Of a stretch of 64,000 nt of DNA, positions 15,201 through 24,977 are shown piece after piece; within the stretch, counting starts at the first letter, position 1; the number at the start of each line of letters is the position of its first letter. Origin of the DNA: Rostratula benghalensis. Taxonomy: Eukaryota > Chordata > Aves > Charadriiformes > Rostratulidae. The stretch spans positions 2,249,675 to 2,313,674 of the forward strand of contig VXAI01000068.1 in assembly GCA_013399305.1 (NCBI GenBank), given 5' to 3'. The notes beneath the pieces are model-generated. The model was not told where the DNA came from and made no database searches. It was given only the letters and a program-made list of their open reading frames with translations. A program made the position numbers and the translations under genes.

Positions 15201-18200
15201 GCTGACTTCAGGGTACTTTTTAATTTACTGAAACAGATCAGTTCTGGCCAAGACATCTCCACACAGTTCCTGGTCTCCGAGACCTTACATAAAACATAGT
15301 TCTGGAGACTGATTAACTGGCATTTAACTCTGGTTAAAAAATAAAATAAAATAAAATAAAATAAAAAATCTATGTGCACCCCAATTATCAATTTCCTTAG
15401 AAAAAGAAGTGTTGGCTTCTGGCCAAAGAACTTCATGTCTTTGTCGTGGTTCTAATTCCCAGTATAGAGTAGGTCAGTATTTTTGTCTCCTTTGGTATTT
15501 ATTCAGGAAAATAGACATCCTAATAAAGTTTCAGAGTTGGCATGCAAACAAGTCTTCAGTGAAGACGACACACCCTGCTAAGGATATAACTGGCAAAGTT
15601 ACTCAAACACTCTCATTCATTTCCAATTCTCAGAACTGACAGAAAAAGCAAAGTAGAACAAAAAGGCAAAATTAAGGCCACAGACTAGACACAGCTGTGA
15701 GCTTCCTATATATAAGCATCTTCATCTGACATAAGACAACGCCTTGAAATTATTTCATTTATCTACCATGCACCCAAAATAAAGTCTTTAAGACTTTGAG
15801 AAATATCTTCAGAAGAACACACATGATCTATGAAATTAAACCCCACTTCTGTACCAGCTGAGAATCTCAGAAACCCAAGTCCCACTGAAACAGAAAAGCC
15901 AAGAGCCTTATTACAACAGTCCTAGAGCATTATACAGCAGGTTTTATTGGTAAATGTGGTACAAGCCCTTTTTCACTTAAAAAGTACAAGACATTGTAAA
16001 ACCAGTGTTGCTACAACAAAGGCATTTGGAATAATGCACACAGTTTTCTGAGAACTCCCTCTCCTTTTTGATGCCAATATTAGCATGTTTTTGGACTTGA
16101 TACTAATTAGCTTAAGATGTTAAGGGGTTCCAGTCTACAATAGAGGTTTTTCAAATGTGAACACAAAGGGTCGCAGGTTTCTTTTTATTATAACCAGGAG
16201 CTTGCCAGAGCACAAACCCAGCAAATATGTTAAATTGCAAGATTAAAACCAGAACTGGAAGTGCCCAAAACAGCCTGACTAAAGCTTGTTGCGTACTATG
16301 AAAGTTTTAAGAACTTTGCATAATTGCAAAGTCAACTATTTAATACTTAAATCTAGGCAGGGCACAAGAGACAGGAAGGGAATATAGAGGATGGGAAACA
16401 AAACCACCCCTCCATCCAACTCACCTTTTCCCTACTTTAAGAAAAAAAAAAGCCTCCTGCAGCCTTCTTTAGGCACTTATACTAAGTTCCACTGCATGTC
16501 ATGCAAAAGAAAAACCCTTGACATCAAATATATTTTCAACTGGTTGCCTGTATTCCACATGGCATTTTTAAGGAGTATATTTTAAAATACAGCGACCATT
16601 TGGATGCCTCACCTCTCATTTCCAGCATACCAAGGATTTTTCCCCCTTCTCTGTTCTTCAAATCACAGGGTACTGAAGAATAAGCCTCTAAGCGAGGTAT
16701 TTGCTAGATAGTAACAAACACACCAAGTACTAGAGAAACACTATTTCCAGAAGAATTTTAATTTTGAAGGTCTTTTAAAGTGTAGCAATGTCAGGCTAGT
16801 ATTTCCTATAAAAAGCCAGCAACCTCCTCACCACCCTGATATTAGCACCAACTAACTTTACACCCAGCAAATCAAAGTTACTATGCCCTGGTCAACAGTA
16901 ACACAGGAAGAGTAATTTGTACTACTGCTGAGGAGGTTCATAGTAGTTCCTGAAATGTCATTTGCATAATTAGGGAAAATTAGTAGTCAGGGCATGCAAT
17001 TCTGCTTACCAGAATCGGTAAAGCAAGTTTCCTCCCTATTACTGGAGCACAGCAACCTCGCAAGGTCTTAACCTGCTTCAAGTGCAACCCCAAAACTTCA
17101 ACAGTTGCCTTTGCACCTAGGTGTACATACTTCGCTGATAATCCACAGCAATTCAGAAGTGACTTGCTAGCCCACTGTAACTTCCTAAAAACAGGGATAT
17201 TTGGTCACTAGAGCAGTAACTGTAACACATTCAAAATGAACTGAGACTACATTAACTAGTATATGCCACACCTGTAGCTCTACAGATTGAAGATACTGTT
17301 GGGAATTCTGTTCCCTATTCACAGTTGACTCAAAATCTTGAAAGCCTGAAAGATTGTTTAGCAGAAACTTCCATTGAAGAAAAGAAGAATTAGGACAACA
17401 ACTACTCAGTAAACAAGCTTCCACTAGAAGACCTGTTTATTAACAATTAAGTGCCTGTGACTTGTTTGCAATACATACATATGTATTTGTATAACCCAGC
17501 ATGATGATAAACATGCAAGTGTTTATTACTTGACTAAAAACATTAACCTACTCATAAAACAATGCTTCCATTTTTTGAGCTGGAGATTATAAGCCATTCT
17601 GACTAATAGACATCTAATCTTCTAGCCCCAGCCTTCAGATTCCTTCTTGCCATGGATAAGCATCACTCCATGCACACAAAGAAACATGAGAGATATTCTC
17701 TATACACTTAGAAAATTTTAGCTAGGTCTTAGCTTCAAGATTGCCAGTACCTTACTATTTAATTTCCAAGTGTTAGCTGCTTGCAGTGGATGAATAGTTA
17801 CATTTTTAGCTTGCCAAGTACTCTGGAGATTATTGATATTCAGTATTTATTACAGTCCTCAGCTTTTGCTTACCCTACAGAGAACCTGCCAAATGGTCTG
17901 GGATTATTTTACAAGTGAGTCATATTCACTTTGAGACCACCCTCTTTACCCTATGGGAAAATAAGAAAATACTTTTGCCCATCAGTACACACCCAAAGCT
18001 GCTGTCTGGCCTTATACTCATTATAAACTACAGAAAGTAATTCAGCAGGACTCAGTATTACTGACTGCTCCCTTGCAGTGCACCTGCCTTTAACTCCTAT
18101 TTCAATACTATTACCTGAGATGTAATTTAACAATACACTTCGCCCCTCCTAAAACAGTTGCAGTTTCCAGGGCATTCAGCCCTTACGTAGCTTACTTGTG

Positions 18201-21200
18201 AATTTTAAGATTCATAAACATGGTTTAAGGTGTAGGTTTCATAACAAGGACACTATATAGACAAATACTACTGTGCTTCCAGCTCCAAGTGACCGGCATT
18301 TTCCAGTGTCTGGTGACAACCTGAACACAGCAGCTAAAGCTTCTTGCTACCTAAATCTATCCTAGATTACCAGGTGACAGTACAAACAGTAATCTAGCCA
18401 GTGATGTAGATAGCACCAACCCCAGTTACAGTAGCTCTGCACAGAGTGACCTCTCCATTCCAAGCAGCTCTGCCAAGTTTATCAAGGCTGGAAACCATCC
18501 ATGCTCACAGAAAACTCTAGATGCTTCACCAGCTCCTCTTCCACTGGCTACAGTTCACTGCTACACGGGCAGCTACAGGAAGGGGAGAAAGATCACAGAA
18601 TGGCAGGGGTTCAAAGGAACCTTTGGAGATCATCTAGTCCAACCCCCTGCCAAAGCAGGGTCACCTAGAGCAGGCTGGACAGGAACACACCCAGGCAGGC
18701 TTGAATGTCTCCAGAGATGGAGACTCCACAGCCTCTCTGGACAGCTCTGCTTGAAACTCAGGGCTCTGCTACCCTCAAAGTACAGAAGTTTTTCCTCACG
18801 GTGAGATGGAACTTCCTGTGTTCCAGTTCGTGTCCATTGCCCTTTGTCCTGTCACTGGGCACTGCTGAGAAGAGCCTGACCCCACCCTCTTGACACCCAC
18901 CCTTTAGATATTCATAAGCATTGATGAGATCCCCTCTCAGCCTTCTCTTCTCCAGACTAAACAAATCCAGGTCTCTCAGCCTTTCCTCATAACAGAGGTG
19001 CTCCCCTCCCTTGATCATCTCTGTAACCCTCCACTGGACTCTGTCCAGTAGTTTCCTGTCCTTCTTAAACTGAAGGGGCTCAGAACAGGACAAAGCTGGA
19101 ACAACTGTTTTACTGCCTTCACTTGATGTATTACAGAAACGCTTTTAAAAGGCATAATTCACCACAAAGCCTGCCGGAACTTGATTCTCACGTGAGCTGT
19201 TCTTGTTCTATAACTAGAAAACACTTTGCTTTTATTACATAAAGAGCTGTAACACCACAGTTCTGGTAACAATTTTGCCAGAATCATGGAATCAAGTTTT
19301 AATTTACTTCAGATTTTGCACAAAAATACCTACAACCTAATATGTAACTTCTGCTGAATAAACAGCAAGTAAGATGTCCATTTGCTCTGCCAACACTGAT
19401 CAACAAATTCATGCCCAGGAAAAGAGTTGGCTAACATGGCTAACATAGTAGCCCATGTGGACCTGCCCAAATTTCAGGGCAAGGTTTGCAAGATTGTGCC
19501 CCTTGGTAGACCAAAGTCTGCTCTGGTCTAGACCATAGTATCTGTCACACTCTCAATCTGCCTGTTGTCATGAAAAGCCAAGATCTGAGAAAAATCACCC
19601 CACCAATTACATACATAACCACCATTATTAACTGTTCTTGCAAAGCTGGTACAAAGTATTGGTGTAAAGTACTTTGTTTTTTTTTTTCTTCAATCACAAA
19701 AATACCTAGAGTACTACTGGTTTTCTAACTATTGCATCCAATACTGAACATAATAAAAGAATTACAGTGCTCAGGTTGGGATCTCCAGTTCCACATCCAT
19801 TGAAAAATCCCTCAGTTACAGACAGTATTTTTACAGAATCCAGCTCTTTATAACATATCCAGTATCCAGATTCAGCCTAGCAGAATCGTGCACTAGTTGA
19901 AATGAGAGTCAACACTTTCTCATCAGATTTAAAGATTTTTCTTGTCTGATATGACTTATCATCAAACTGCTTCAGATAAAACAAGTTAAATGAGTTTGTA
20001 CTGGTTTTAAAGAGCAGATAAGTAATCCATATGGTTAAGACACACAACCATACTGTAATTGTCAAACACACCACACTAGCACCACCACTGACTTCATTAC
20101 GAAAAACGTGTGCTCCTACACATCAGCCTTTCAAACTACAGCACATAAGCACCAGACAGTTCCAAACATCTAAAGGCATTCAAAACATCTAAATGATGCA
20201 TTTTTCACACATCTGAAATGTGCCTGCTGATGGTGCCTGGTTTTTTTTTTTTTTTTCATTTTGAAGATAGAAGATAAAATCTAATTGCCACTAGTGAAAA
20301 GAATTCAAAGTTGAGAAGTATCATTATGGCTTCTAAACCACTGGGAAGGAGCTAGAATTCCTGTAAGTAGACCAAAATTTATGACCCAGGAAAGGAACAT
20401 AACATACTTCACCCAGACTACCAAAATTATGAGCATATTATCATCACACCACATAAAATCATACTTACATTGCGATTAAATTTTGTGAAGGAATGATGCA
20501 TATAAAATCTGTGCATGTAAACAATTGCTGTATTTATCGTAAGCTGAGATCTAGAAGAATTAATTAAGGAAAGGCTGCATATTTGGAAAAACTGCTCCCA
20601 AGAACCCAAAGTGACGTACTATCCTCAACAGGGGAGTTGAATTTTTAGTGGTACACTGATTTTTTTTTTTCTTTTTAAATACATACAAAAATCAACGGGT
20701 AACGAGGAGATGCCCCTTTCAAGGAAAACGGGTCCGCAAGCAACTGGGACCACTTTAGAAGTGTCTAAACCTACAGTTACGGATACAAAGGCGGCTGGAG
20801 GTAGAATCGCCTCAGGTCTCCGACCGAGCCAAAAGCTAGGAGACCTGGGACGACTCTCCCCCCAGCCCGAGTCTCCCTCACACGCCGACAAAGGCGGCGA
20901 AGCGGGGGCTTGGCCAGGCTCCTCCTCCCATTTTGTGCCTCAAGGCCACAGCTCTATCCCCCGAGAAGGAGCGGGAAGAGTCCCGCTCCCGGGGAGACTT
21001 CACACACCGGGCAGAAAGGTGGGAAGAAAGCCATCCCGCCACCCCCGCCGCCTCACCTCCCTCAGCCCCGTCCCCGCCACCCCCACACGACCCCGCCGGG
21101 ATACACGTTGAGGCGCTGGCCCATGTCTTGAATGAGGTTGGCGGCCTGCTGCCGGTAGGAGAGCTCCTTGTCGGCCTCCACGCCGCAGCGACGGGACGGG

Positions 21201-21307
21201 GTGTTCTCCAGCTGGTCGCGGCTGAAGAACCAGCGCGACGCCGTCGAGGAGCCGCCGCCGCCCCGCGCTGAGGTGCCCGCGCCTGAGCCAGCCGCCGCTG
21301 CCGCCAT
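1..21307 (-). CDS. CCNT2: Cyclin T2 gene, exons 1-9 (3' part outside the window)
   Basis: Regulatory subunit of P-TEFb: it binds CDK9, and the kinase phosphorylates the RNA polymerase II C-terminal domain and negative elongation factors in the nucleus. Joining 21307-21105, 20550-20469, 12422-12294, 11158-11098, 10351-10289, 3797-3752, 2453-2290, 591-521 and 294-1 gives one open frame of 371 residues, with GT donors and AG acceptors at every junction. Both cyclin boxes fall in about residues 25-273; recognisable pieces are [46 protein letters not shown] and KHWWEYVDP. Exon 9 begins the low-complexity C-terminal region ([15 protein letters not shown]), and the His-rich part is beyond the left edge. 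The N-terminus is about 15 residues longer than in human, as I recall that protein. The start lies in a good Kozak context (G at -3 and +4). The residue matching cyclin T1 Cys261 is Asp275. Cyclin T1 and K are excluded by the close match to T2. Confidence 0.97.
521..591 (-). CDS. CCNT2: CCNT2 coding exon 8
   Basis: Encodes [19 protein letters not shown] then IRNWR, the end of the cyclin fold. The acceptor is CTACCCAG and the donor GTAAGA. Confidence 0.96.
592..3751 (-). other. CCNT2: CCNT2 introns 7 and 6
   Basis: Apart from exon 7 (2290-2453), I see no coding exon, transposon or structured element here. Intron 8 (295-520) is short and also plain. Open frames in this stretch have no family resemblance. 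Confidence 0.7.
2290..2453 (-). CDS. CCNT2: CCNT2 coding exon 7
   Basis: Encodes [37 protein letters not shown] and [17 protein letters not shown], the second cyclin box. The acceptor follows GTGTGGAACAG and the donor is GTAAGG. Confidence 0.97.
3752..3797 (-). CDS. CCNT2: CCNT2 coding exon 6 (46 bases)
   Basis: Completes an Ala codon, encodes [14 protein letters not shown], and ends with two bases of a Ser codon finished by exon 7. The acceptor is TCTCTTACAG and the donor GTTGTT. Skipping this 46-base exon would shift the frame. Confidence 0.93.
3798..10288 (-). other. CCNT2: CCNT2 intron 5
   Basis: A 6.5-kb intron. It contains a GC-rich, C-rich block at about 3960-4290 and a CR1 fragment at 8351. 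Homopolymer T/A tracts occur near 6968, 8324, 9221 and 9578. I see no other exon. Confidence 0.65.
8351..8560 (-). mobile_element. CR1 LINE 3'-end fragment
   Basis: Reading on the plus strand, it starts at TCATAGAATCATTCAGATTG and continues through ATCGAGTCCAACCATC and CCTCCCTGGGCAGCCTATTCCAG, which are reverse-complement signatures of the avian CR1 3' region. It is 5'-truncated, diverged and inactive. The far boundary is approximate. Confidence 0.85.
10289..10351 (-). CDS. CCNT2: CCNT2 coding exon 5
   Basis: Encodes [20 protein letters not shown] after the split Gly codon, linking the two cyclin boxes. The acceptor is CTCTTCAG and the donor GTCAGT. Confidence 0.95.
11098..11158 (-). CDS. 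CCNT2: CCNT2 coding exon 4
   Basis: Encodes [20 protein letters not shown] and the first base of a Gly codon. The acceptor is TTTGTTTCAG and the donor GTATGT. It is too short to stand out as an open frame but matches cyclin T2 closely. Confidence 0.95.
12294..12422 (-). CDS. CCNT2: CCNT2 coding exon 3
   Basis: 43 codons, in phase 0 at both ends: [19 protein letters not shown], then [17 protein letters not shown] and QLDTKSD. It is the core of cyclin box 1. The acceptor is TTCTTCAG and the donor GTAGGT. Confidence 0.97.
15335..15368. repeat. (AAAAT)n microsatellite
   Basis: About six units of a five-base AAAAT/AATAA repeat in CCNT2 intron 2. The sequence is direct, with an A-rich end. Confidence 0.9.
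18591..19098 (-). mobile_element. CR1 LINE, 5'-truncated, with reverse-transcriptase C-terminal remnant
   Basis: The plus strand opens with GATCACAGAATGGCAGG and ATCTAGTCCAACCCCCTGCC, the CR1 3' tail read backwards. The minus strand encodes the end of CR1 ORF2 ([40 protein letters not shown], then HKL/HEL-type and [11 protein letters not shown] motifs) in an almost intact frame. It is inserted in CCNT2 intron 2 on the sense strand and cannot mobilise itself because the upstream ORF is missing. Confidence 0.95.
19456..19580 (+). repeat. Diverged repeat segment Z, copy A
   Basis: Shares a colinear match with 21945-22077, including GCAAGGTTTGCA, CCCCTTGG, CTGTCAC and TCATGAAAA. The match is in the same orientation and interrupted by substitutions and a short gap. 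I do not recognise the family. Confidence 0.75.
20000..20055 (-). repeat. Diverged repeat segment Y, copy A (inverted)
   Basis: Its reverse complement matches 22185-22241, with the shared cores AGTATGGTTGTGTGT and TTAACCATATGGATTA. I count roughly eight differences in about 56 bases by eye. Confidence 0.8.
20314..20381 (-). repeat. Diverged repeat segment X, copy A (inverted)
   Basis: Its reverse complement matches 22103-22170, with the shared cores TAAATTTTGGTCT, TTACAGGA, CCCAGTGGTTT and GCCATAATGAT. It lies about 90 bases from CCNT2 exon 2. Confidence 0.8.
20469..20550 (-). CDS. CCNT2: CCNT2 coding exon 2
   Basis: Encodes [20 protein letters not shown] and then FTKFNRN, inside the first cyclin box. 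It is preceded by a TTCTTCTAG acceptor and followed by a GTAAGT donor. Confidence 0.97.
21105..21307 (-). CDS. CCNT2: CCNT2 coding exon 1
   Basis: Encodes residues 1-67 plus two bases of codon 68. An Ala/Gly/Ser-rich leader (residues 2-24) precedes [18 protein letters not shown], the conserved start of cyclin T. The donor is at 21104-21103 (GTATCC). Splicing to exon 2 rebuilds N-V-S-Q. The exon lies inside the CpG island. Confidence 0.95.
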
Positions 21308-21478
21308 GACACTTCCTCCCCCTCCCTCCGCCGCCGCCGCCGCTCCCGCCCCCCCGCCGCCCCCCCGCCCTCCATCCCAGCTCTCGCGAGAACTCGCCGA
21401 CCTCCCGCCTCTACGCCCCGAACCATAGAGTGCGGCGGCCGCGCAGCAAGAGCGGCCGCCCAAGGCGGGGAGAAGGGT

Positions 21479-21650
21479 CACGTGGCCTGCGGCGGGCGGA
21501 CATAGCGGAAAGTGAGCGGCCAGGCCTCAGAGCGCAGCTCTAGGAATACGGAAGTGACGTTCCCGCCGCCCTGCTCTTCATTGGCTGGCTGCGAGCCGCT
21601 GATTGGCTGGGGGTGGCGCGGCCTGGATAAGCCCTCCCGGGGCGGGGCGG
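21479..21650 (-). promoter_or_regulatory. CCNT2: CCNT2 proximal promoter motif cluster
   Basis: Visible motifs: E-box CACGTG at 21479-21484; composite ETS/CRE CGGAAGTGACGT at 21549-21560; two CCAAT boxes (read as ATTGG on the plus strand) at 21580-21584 and 21602-21606, 22 bases apart; and a tandem GC box GGGGCGGGGCGG at 21639-21650. No TATA box is seen at a suitable place. Binding by USF/MYC, ETS/ATF, NF-Y and SP1 is inferred from the motifs. Confidence 0.6.
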
Positions 21651-21944
21651 TTGGTGCGCGTGCGGCGGCGGTTGTTTCTCCTCAGGGGCCGGCCCTCGGG
21701 GAAAGGGCGCCAAGTCTGAGGGGAGGCTCCTTCCAGCAGCCGCGGGCAGCGGAGTCGGAGTCTGCGTCCCCGTCCCGGCTCTCTGTGGCGGTCTCTTGAC
21801 GGAGCGGGAGTTGTAGGGGGGCGGCCGCCTCCATCGCAGGGCTGCGCCGGTTCCAGTCGGGTCCCCCTAGGCGCAGGGGCGGTCAGTTGGGAAGGTTAGC
21901 GGGGTAAATATCTCTTCGTGCCAGCGCAGAAAGTGGGCTGACTC

Positions 21945-22241
21945 TGTGACCCTGCCCCGGTAATTACAGCGCAAGGTTTGCACGATTCTACCCCTTGGCA
22001 GACCCAGGTCTGGCCTGGGCCAGACAGTAGCACCTGTCACGCCCTCAGTCTTCTTAATTTTATCATGAAAACCCAGTATGTGGCTTGCTCCATTGATGGA
22101 GTGTAAATTTTGGTCTGTTTACAGGAGTTCTATCTTCTTCCCAGTGGTTTCGGAGCCATAATGATGCTTCTTTCTAGTACAAATATAGTATGGTTGTGTG
22201 TTTTAACCATATGGATTATTTACCTGCCCTTGAAAAACAGT
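21945..22241 (+). repeat. Diverged repeat block Z-X-Y, copy B
   Basis: A contiguous block upstream of the CCNT2 promoter. Its three segments (about 21945-22077, 22103-22170 and 22185-22241) each have a counterpart in CCNT2 intron 2. Segment Z is direct, and X and Y are inverted and separated by about 255 extra bases there. It may be an unrecognised transposon family or a local duplication with inversion. Confidence 0.7.
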
Positions 22242-24890
22242 GTTTCAAGCAATCGGGTTATTTCAAAGGATCCCGTGTAGTGCCTCACAGGCAGTGCACA
22301 GTTGCACAAACAAGGTGGCAGAAGCTGCTGTAGGGAGCTGAGGACATGTAGCCAAGGTGGGAGAGGAGAACTTAAAAGTAACTTTCTAATTCTAGATTTG
22401 AAATAAGTTGCTCAGGGGCACTAGAATAAAAGATAATCTGTTTTACAGGCCAAAATGTTTGGAAATCCTAACTGTTGTGCTGGACAGAGAAAAGAGCTGG
22501 GAATAGACACTGTGTGGAGAAGGTAGAAAGGTCTTTAATGTATTTGAAGTTTCAGTAATCATTCTGCAAGAAAATGGGAAGACTGAGAGGTGTGTTGTAC
22601 CTGTAAGTCTGTTCCTGGTTCTGGTAGTAGCAAACATCCAGGCAAAGTGTTTCTCTCTTAAGTGGAAGGAACATTTAAGAATCCCACAGCAATTCCTGTA
22701 CCTCCAGCGTATGATATATATGATAATCGCACCTATATAAGCAATAGTTAACTTCTGTAGGTAGTATTTCTCAGAAACTTGGTGCCAAGAAGGCAGAACT
22801 AAAGCTGTCCAGTGATACCTGGTGTCCTTCCAGATTAATAGCTCCAGCAAGTCAATTACTCTCCAGTACACAGAGAAGATGCTCAGAAGATGCTTACACT
22901 GAACAGGAACTTGTCCAAACCTCCCCCGCTTCAGCTACCTCTAAGAATTAAGATCACTTTGTAGTCTTTTTGCCCATTCCTGTTTCACCCTGAAAGAATC
23001 ATGTGCTACCAAATGTTACTTTTATATGGGTATCGTTAAGCCTCCAGCTTGTTCCCAGGTGAACTCAGGTGCCCAAGTAGCAACACAGCCTGCATGGGAA
23101 AGTGCTGGAATGAAACATCCCATCTCTTACTGATTTGGGGTGAAGAGATGCAGCCTTTAGTCTTCCCTTCAGGAAAACACACCGTCCTCCTAAATTTCCT
23201 TATGTCTCAAGCACAGTGTACTCAGCAACTCCATTTACTAATGCAGCTTGCAGATAGTTCTCCCAGGGTGCTCAGATACAGGGAAAACGTAAGCACTTTG
23301 TGTATTCAGTTCTTGATTTTCAGCAGTAGCTTGAGATTACTGCATTCAGATCTTAAAAGGCAGCAAAAGGTACTTAAAGTTCTGATCATCATGGGTCAAA
23401 ATGAGAGCTCCAAGCGCTCATCTCGTAGTCATAGACCACTAGGAGTCTTCAGTGGTTTTATTCCCCTAAAATTATATTACAGCTAGTTCTTTTACAACTT
23501 CAGTGCATGGTTTCTACCAGCAGTTGTGATTTTGTAACTGGACCCAGCAGAACAGCAATGAATAATGCTGAGACATAATGCAGCACGGACAGCCACGCGT
23601 GACTTGCCTGACCCTCCCAACTGTAAATCAGAGGAAATGTAACTACAAAGATTTCTGTTGTAATTAGGAGCTGATCTTTGCCTTCATATTTTTGTGCCTT
23701 TAAGAATCTTAAAAGTGCATTCTTTTAATTTATTTTTAAAATCACTGTGTAACACTCATGGAGTTTAGGTCTTCAACTTTTTTTTTTTTTATTCCTTCAG
23801 TAAGGTGGAAGACTATTAAGAATGTTCTCGTCTGCCTCTAATGAGAATTTTACATAAGCTTTGTTAAAAAAAAAAAGGAAGATGTAGGGAACATTTTATA
23901 TATCCCTGTCTTAAAAATCTTAACACATTGAGAGTAAGTAGAATGCCATTAAATAATGACAGTGCATAATGAATATGATTTATTCAGGGTATACACATTA
24001 ATTAATTGCCATGCAGAGTGCTGCAATCACCCATTCAGTCACAGGTTAAGGTAATTAAATATTGTTCTTGCTATTGGAGAGGTTCCAGACCTTGGTCCCC
24101 AAAGATTTAACATTGCATTTTCACTAACTTAACAAGTCATTCATAAAAAAATTGAAGAATTAATCAAATTAAAATGCATCAGGGGATCACAATGTATTTT
24201 CTTTTTAAATCCATTTAAACATCTGTGGAAATCAAATATGCTTAAGGAAAAGGATATGAGAACGAAGTTGCCTTCTACTTTGAAATTTAATTAAAACAAT
24301 CTGGTTGAAAATTGTACATATAAGTAGCTCAATGTTTGCATGCAGGTATCTAAATAAAAAAGGTCAATAGAAGTCTTGTGATCCTGAGGACATCAGATAT
24401 TATTAAAGCTATTTTACCTGGATCCCCATTTCCTCTTTCACAAAAGCCTGATATTCCCAGGGCCTAAACCTGTGAGCTGCTGTCTACTGCAGCTTCTGAT
24501 GCCCAGTAGTCTTTTATTTATGGAATACATTTGGAGAAGGAACATAGTCAAGATCCAAATGCATTAGTTAGGTAATATAATTAACCTGCACAAACCACAT
24601 CTTGTTTTCTTTTTTTTTTTTTTTTTTTAATTCTGTAAAGCAGGACAAAGCCTTCTTTGTAGTCCAACAGAGGCTGGTATCAGCAGTAACTGCTGATGTT
24701 CAACATCCTTCAGGTTCAGCCTGTGACGTAAGGTCAGTTAAGGACACAGCTACAAAACAAATTCTGTCTAATACTGTTATTTTCCTGGAGTGTTGTAGGA
24801 CTAAGAAGAAGAATGGTGACACCACACGTAGCCTGCAAACATTCCCATGAGAATGGAGACTGCAAGTGCTCATCCGTGTTTTTCTGACTG

Positions 24891-24977
24891 GTATAAAAGC
24901 CTCTCAGGAGGAGGATGCCTGTGCACTCTCTGGATAACCAGGGAACCCCAATTCAATCAAGGGTCTATAAGGTAAGC
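24891..24977 (+). promoter_or_regulatory. Candidate TATA promoter and first exon of an unannotated transcript
   Basis: A consensus TATA box GTATAAAAGC lies at 24891-24900. A splice-donor consensus AAG|GTAAGC follows, with the G of the donor at 24972. A start about 30 bases after the TATA box would give an exon of roughly 50 bases without a long open frame. Transcription would run antisense into ACMSD. This rests on motif spacing only. Confidence 0.25.

Larger units (their letters stand above)
12423..20468 (-). other. CCNT2: CCNT2 intron 2
   Basis: An 8-kb intron holding an (AAAAT)n microsatellite at 15335, a CR1 copy at 18591-19098, and repeat segments at 19456-19580, 20000-20055 and 20314-20381 that recur upstream of the promoter. 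A T-tract lies at 20241-20256. The remainder is unremarkable AT-rich sequence without a recognisable exon. Confidence 0.65.
20800..21900. promoter_or_regulatory. CCNT2: CpG island over CCNT2 exon 1 and its promoter
   Basis: Strongly GC- and CpG-rich compared with the AT-rich surroundings, with GCC/GGC runs and two GCGGCCGC sites near 21435 and 21452. It covers the start of intron 1, exon 1, the 5' UTR and the proximal promoter, which is typical of a broadly expressed gene. The island extends about 500 bases upstream of the start codon. The transcription start cannot be placed from sequence alone. Confidence 0.85.

Noticed and set aside
18758..19093. 111-residue open frame as a possible gene
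   Set aside because: It is the end of a CR1 reverse-transcriptase ORF, not a host gene.
20710..21428. Several plus-strand and other-frame open frames in the CpG island
   Set aside because: They are Pro/Arg/Ala-rich translations of GC-rich DNA opposite CCNT2 exon 1, with no domain.
21308..21481. In-frame upstream extension of CCNT2 to 21481
   Set aside because: The frame stays open because the region is GC-rich, but the only upstream initiation codon there is GTG, and the sequence bears no cyclin similarity. The ATG at 21307 has a good context and fits the family start.
22443..22871. 142-residue minus-strand open frame in the intergenic region
   Set aside because: Composition looks random, there is no recognisable domain, no promoter and no sign of splicing. 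Chance length is plausible in 64 kb.
23049..23486. 145-residue plus-strand open frame
   Set aside because: Same reasons: no family resemblance and no flanking gene structure.
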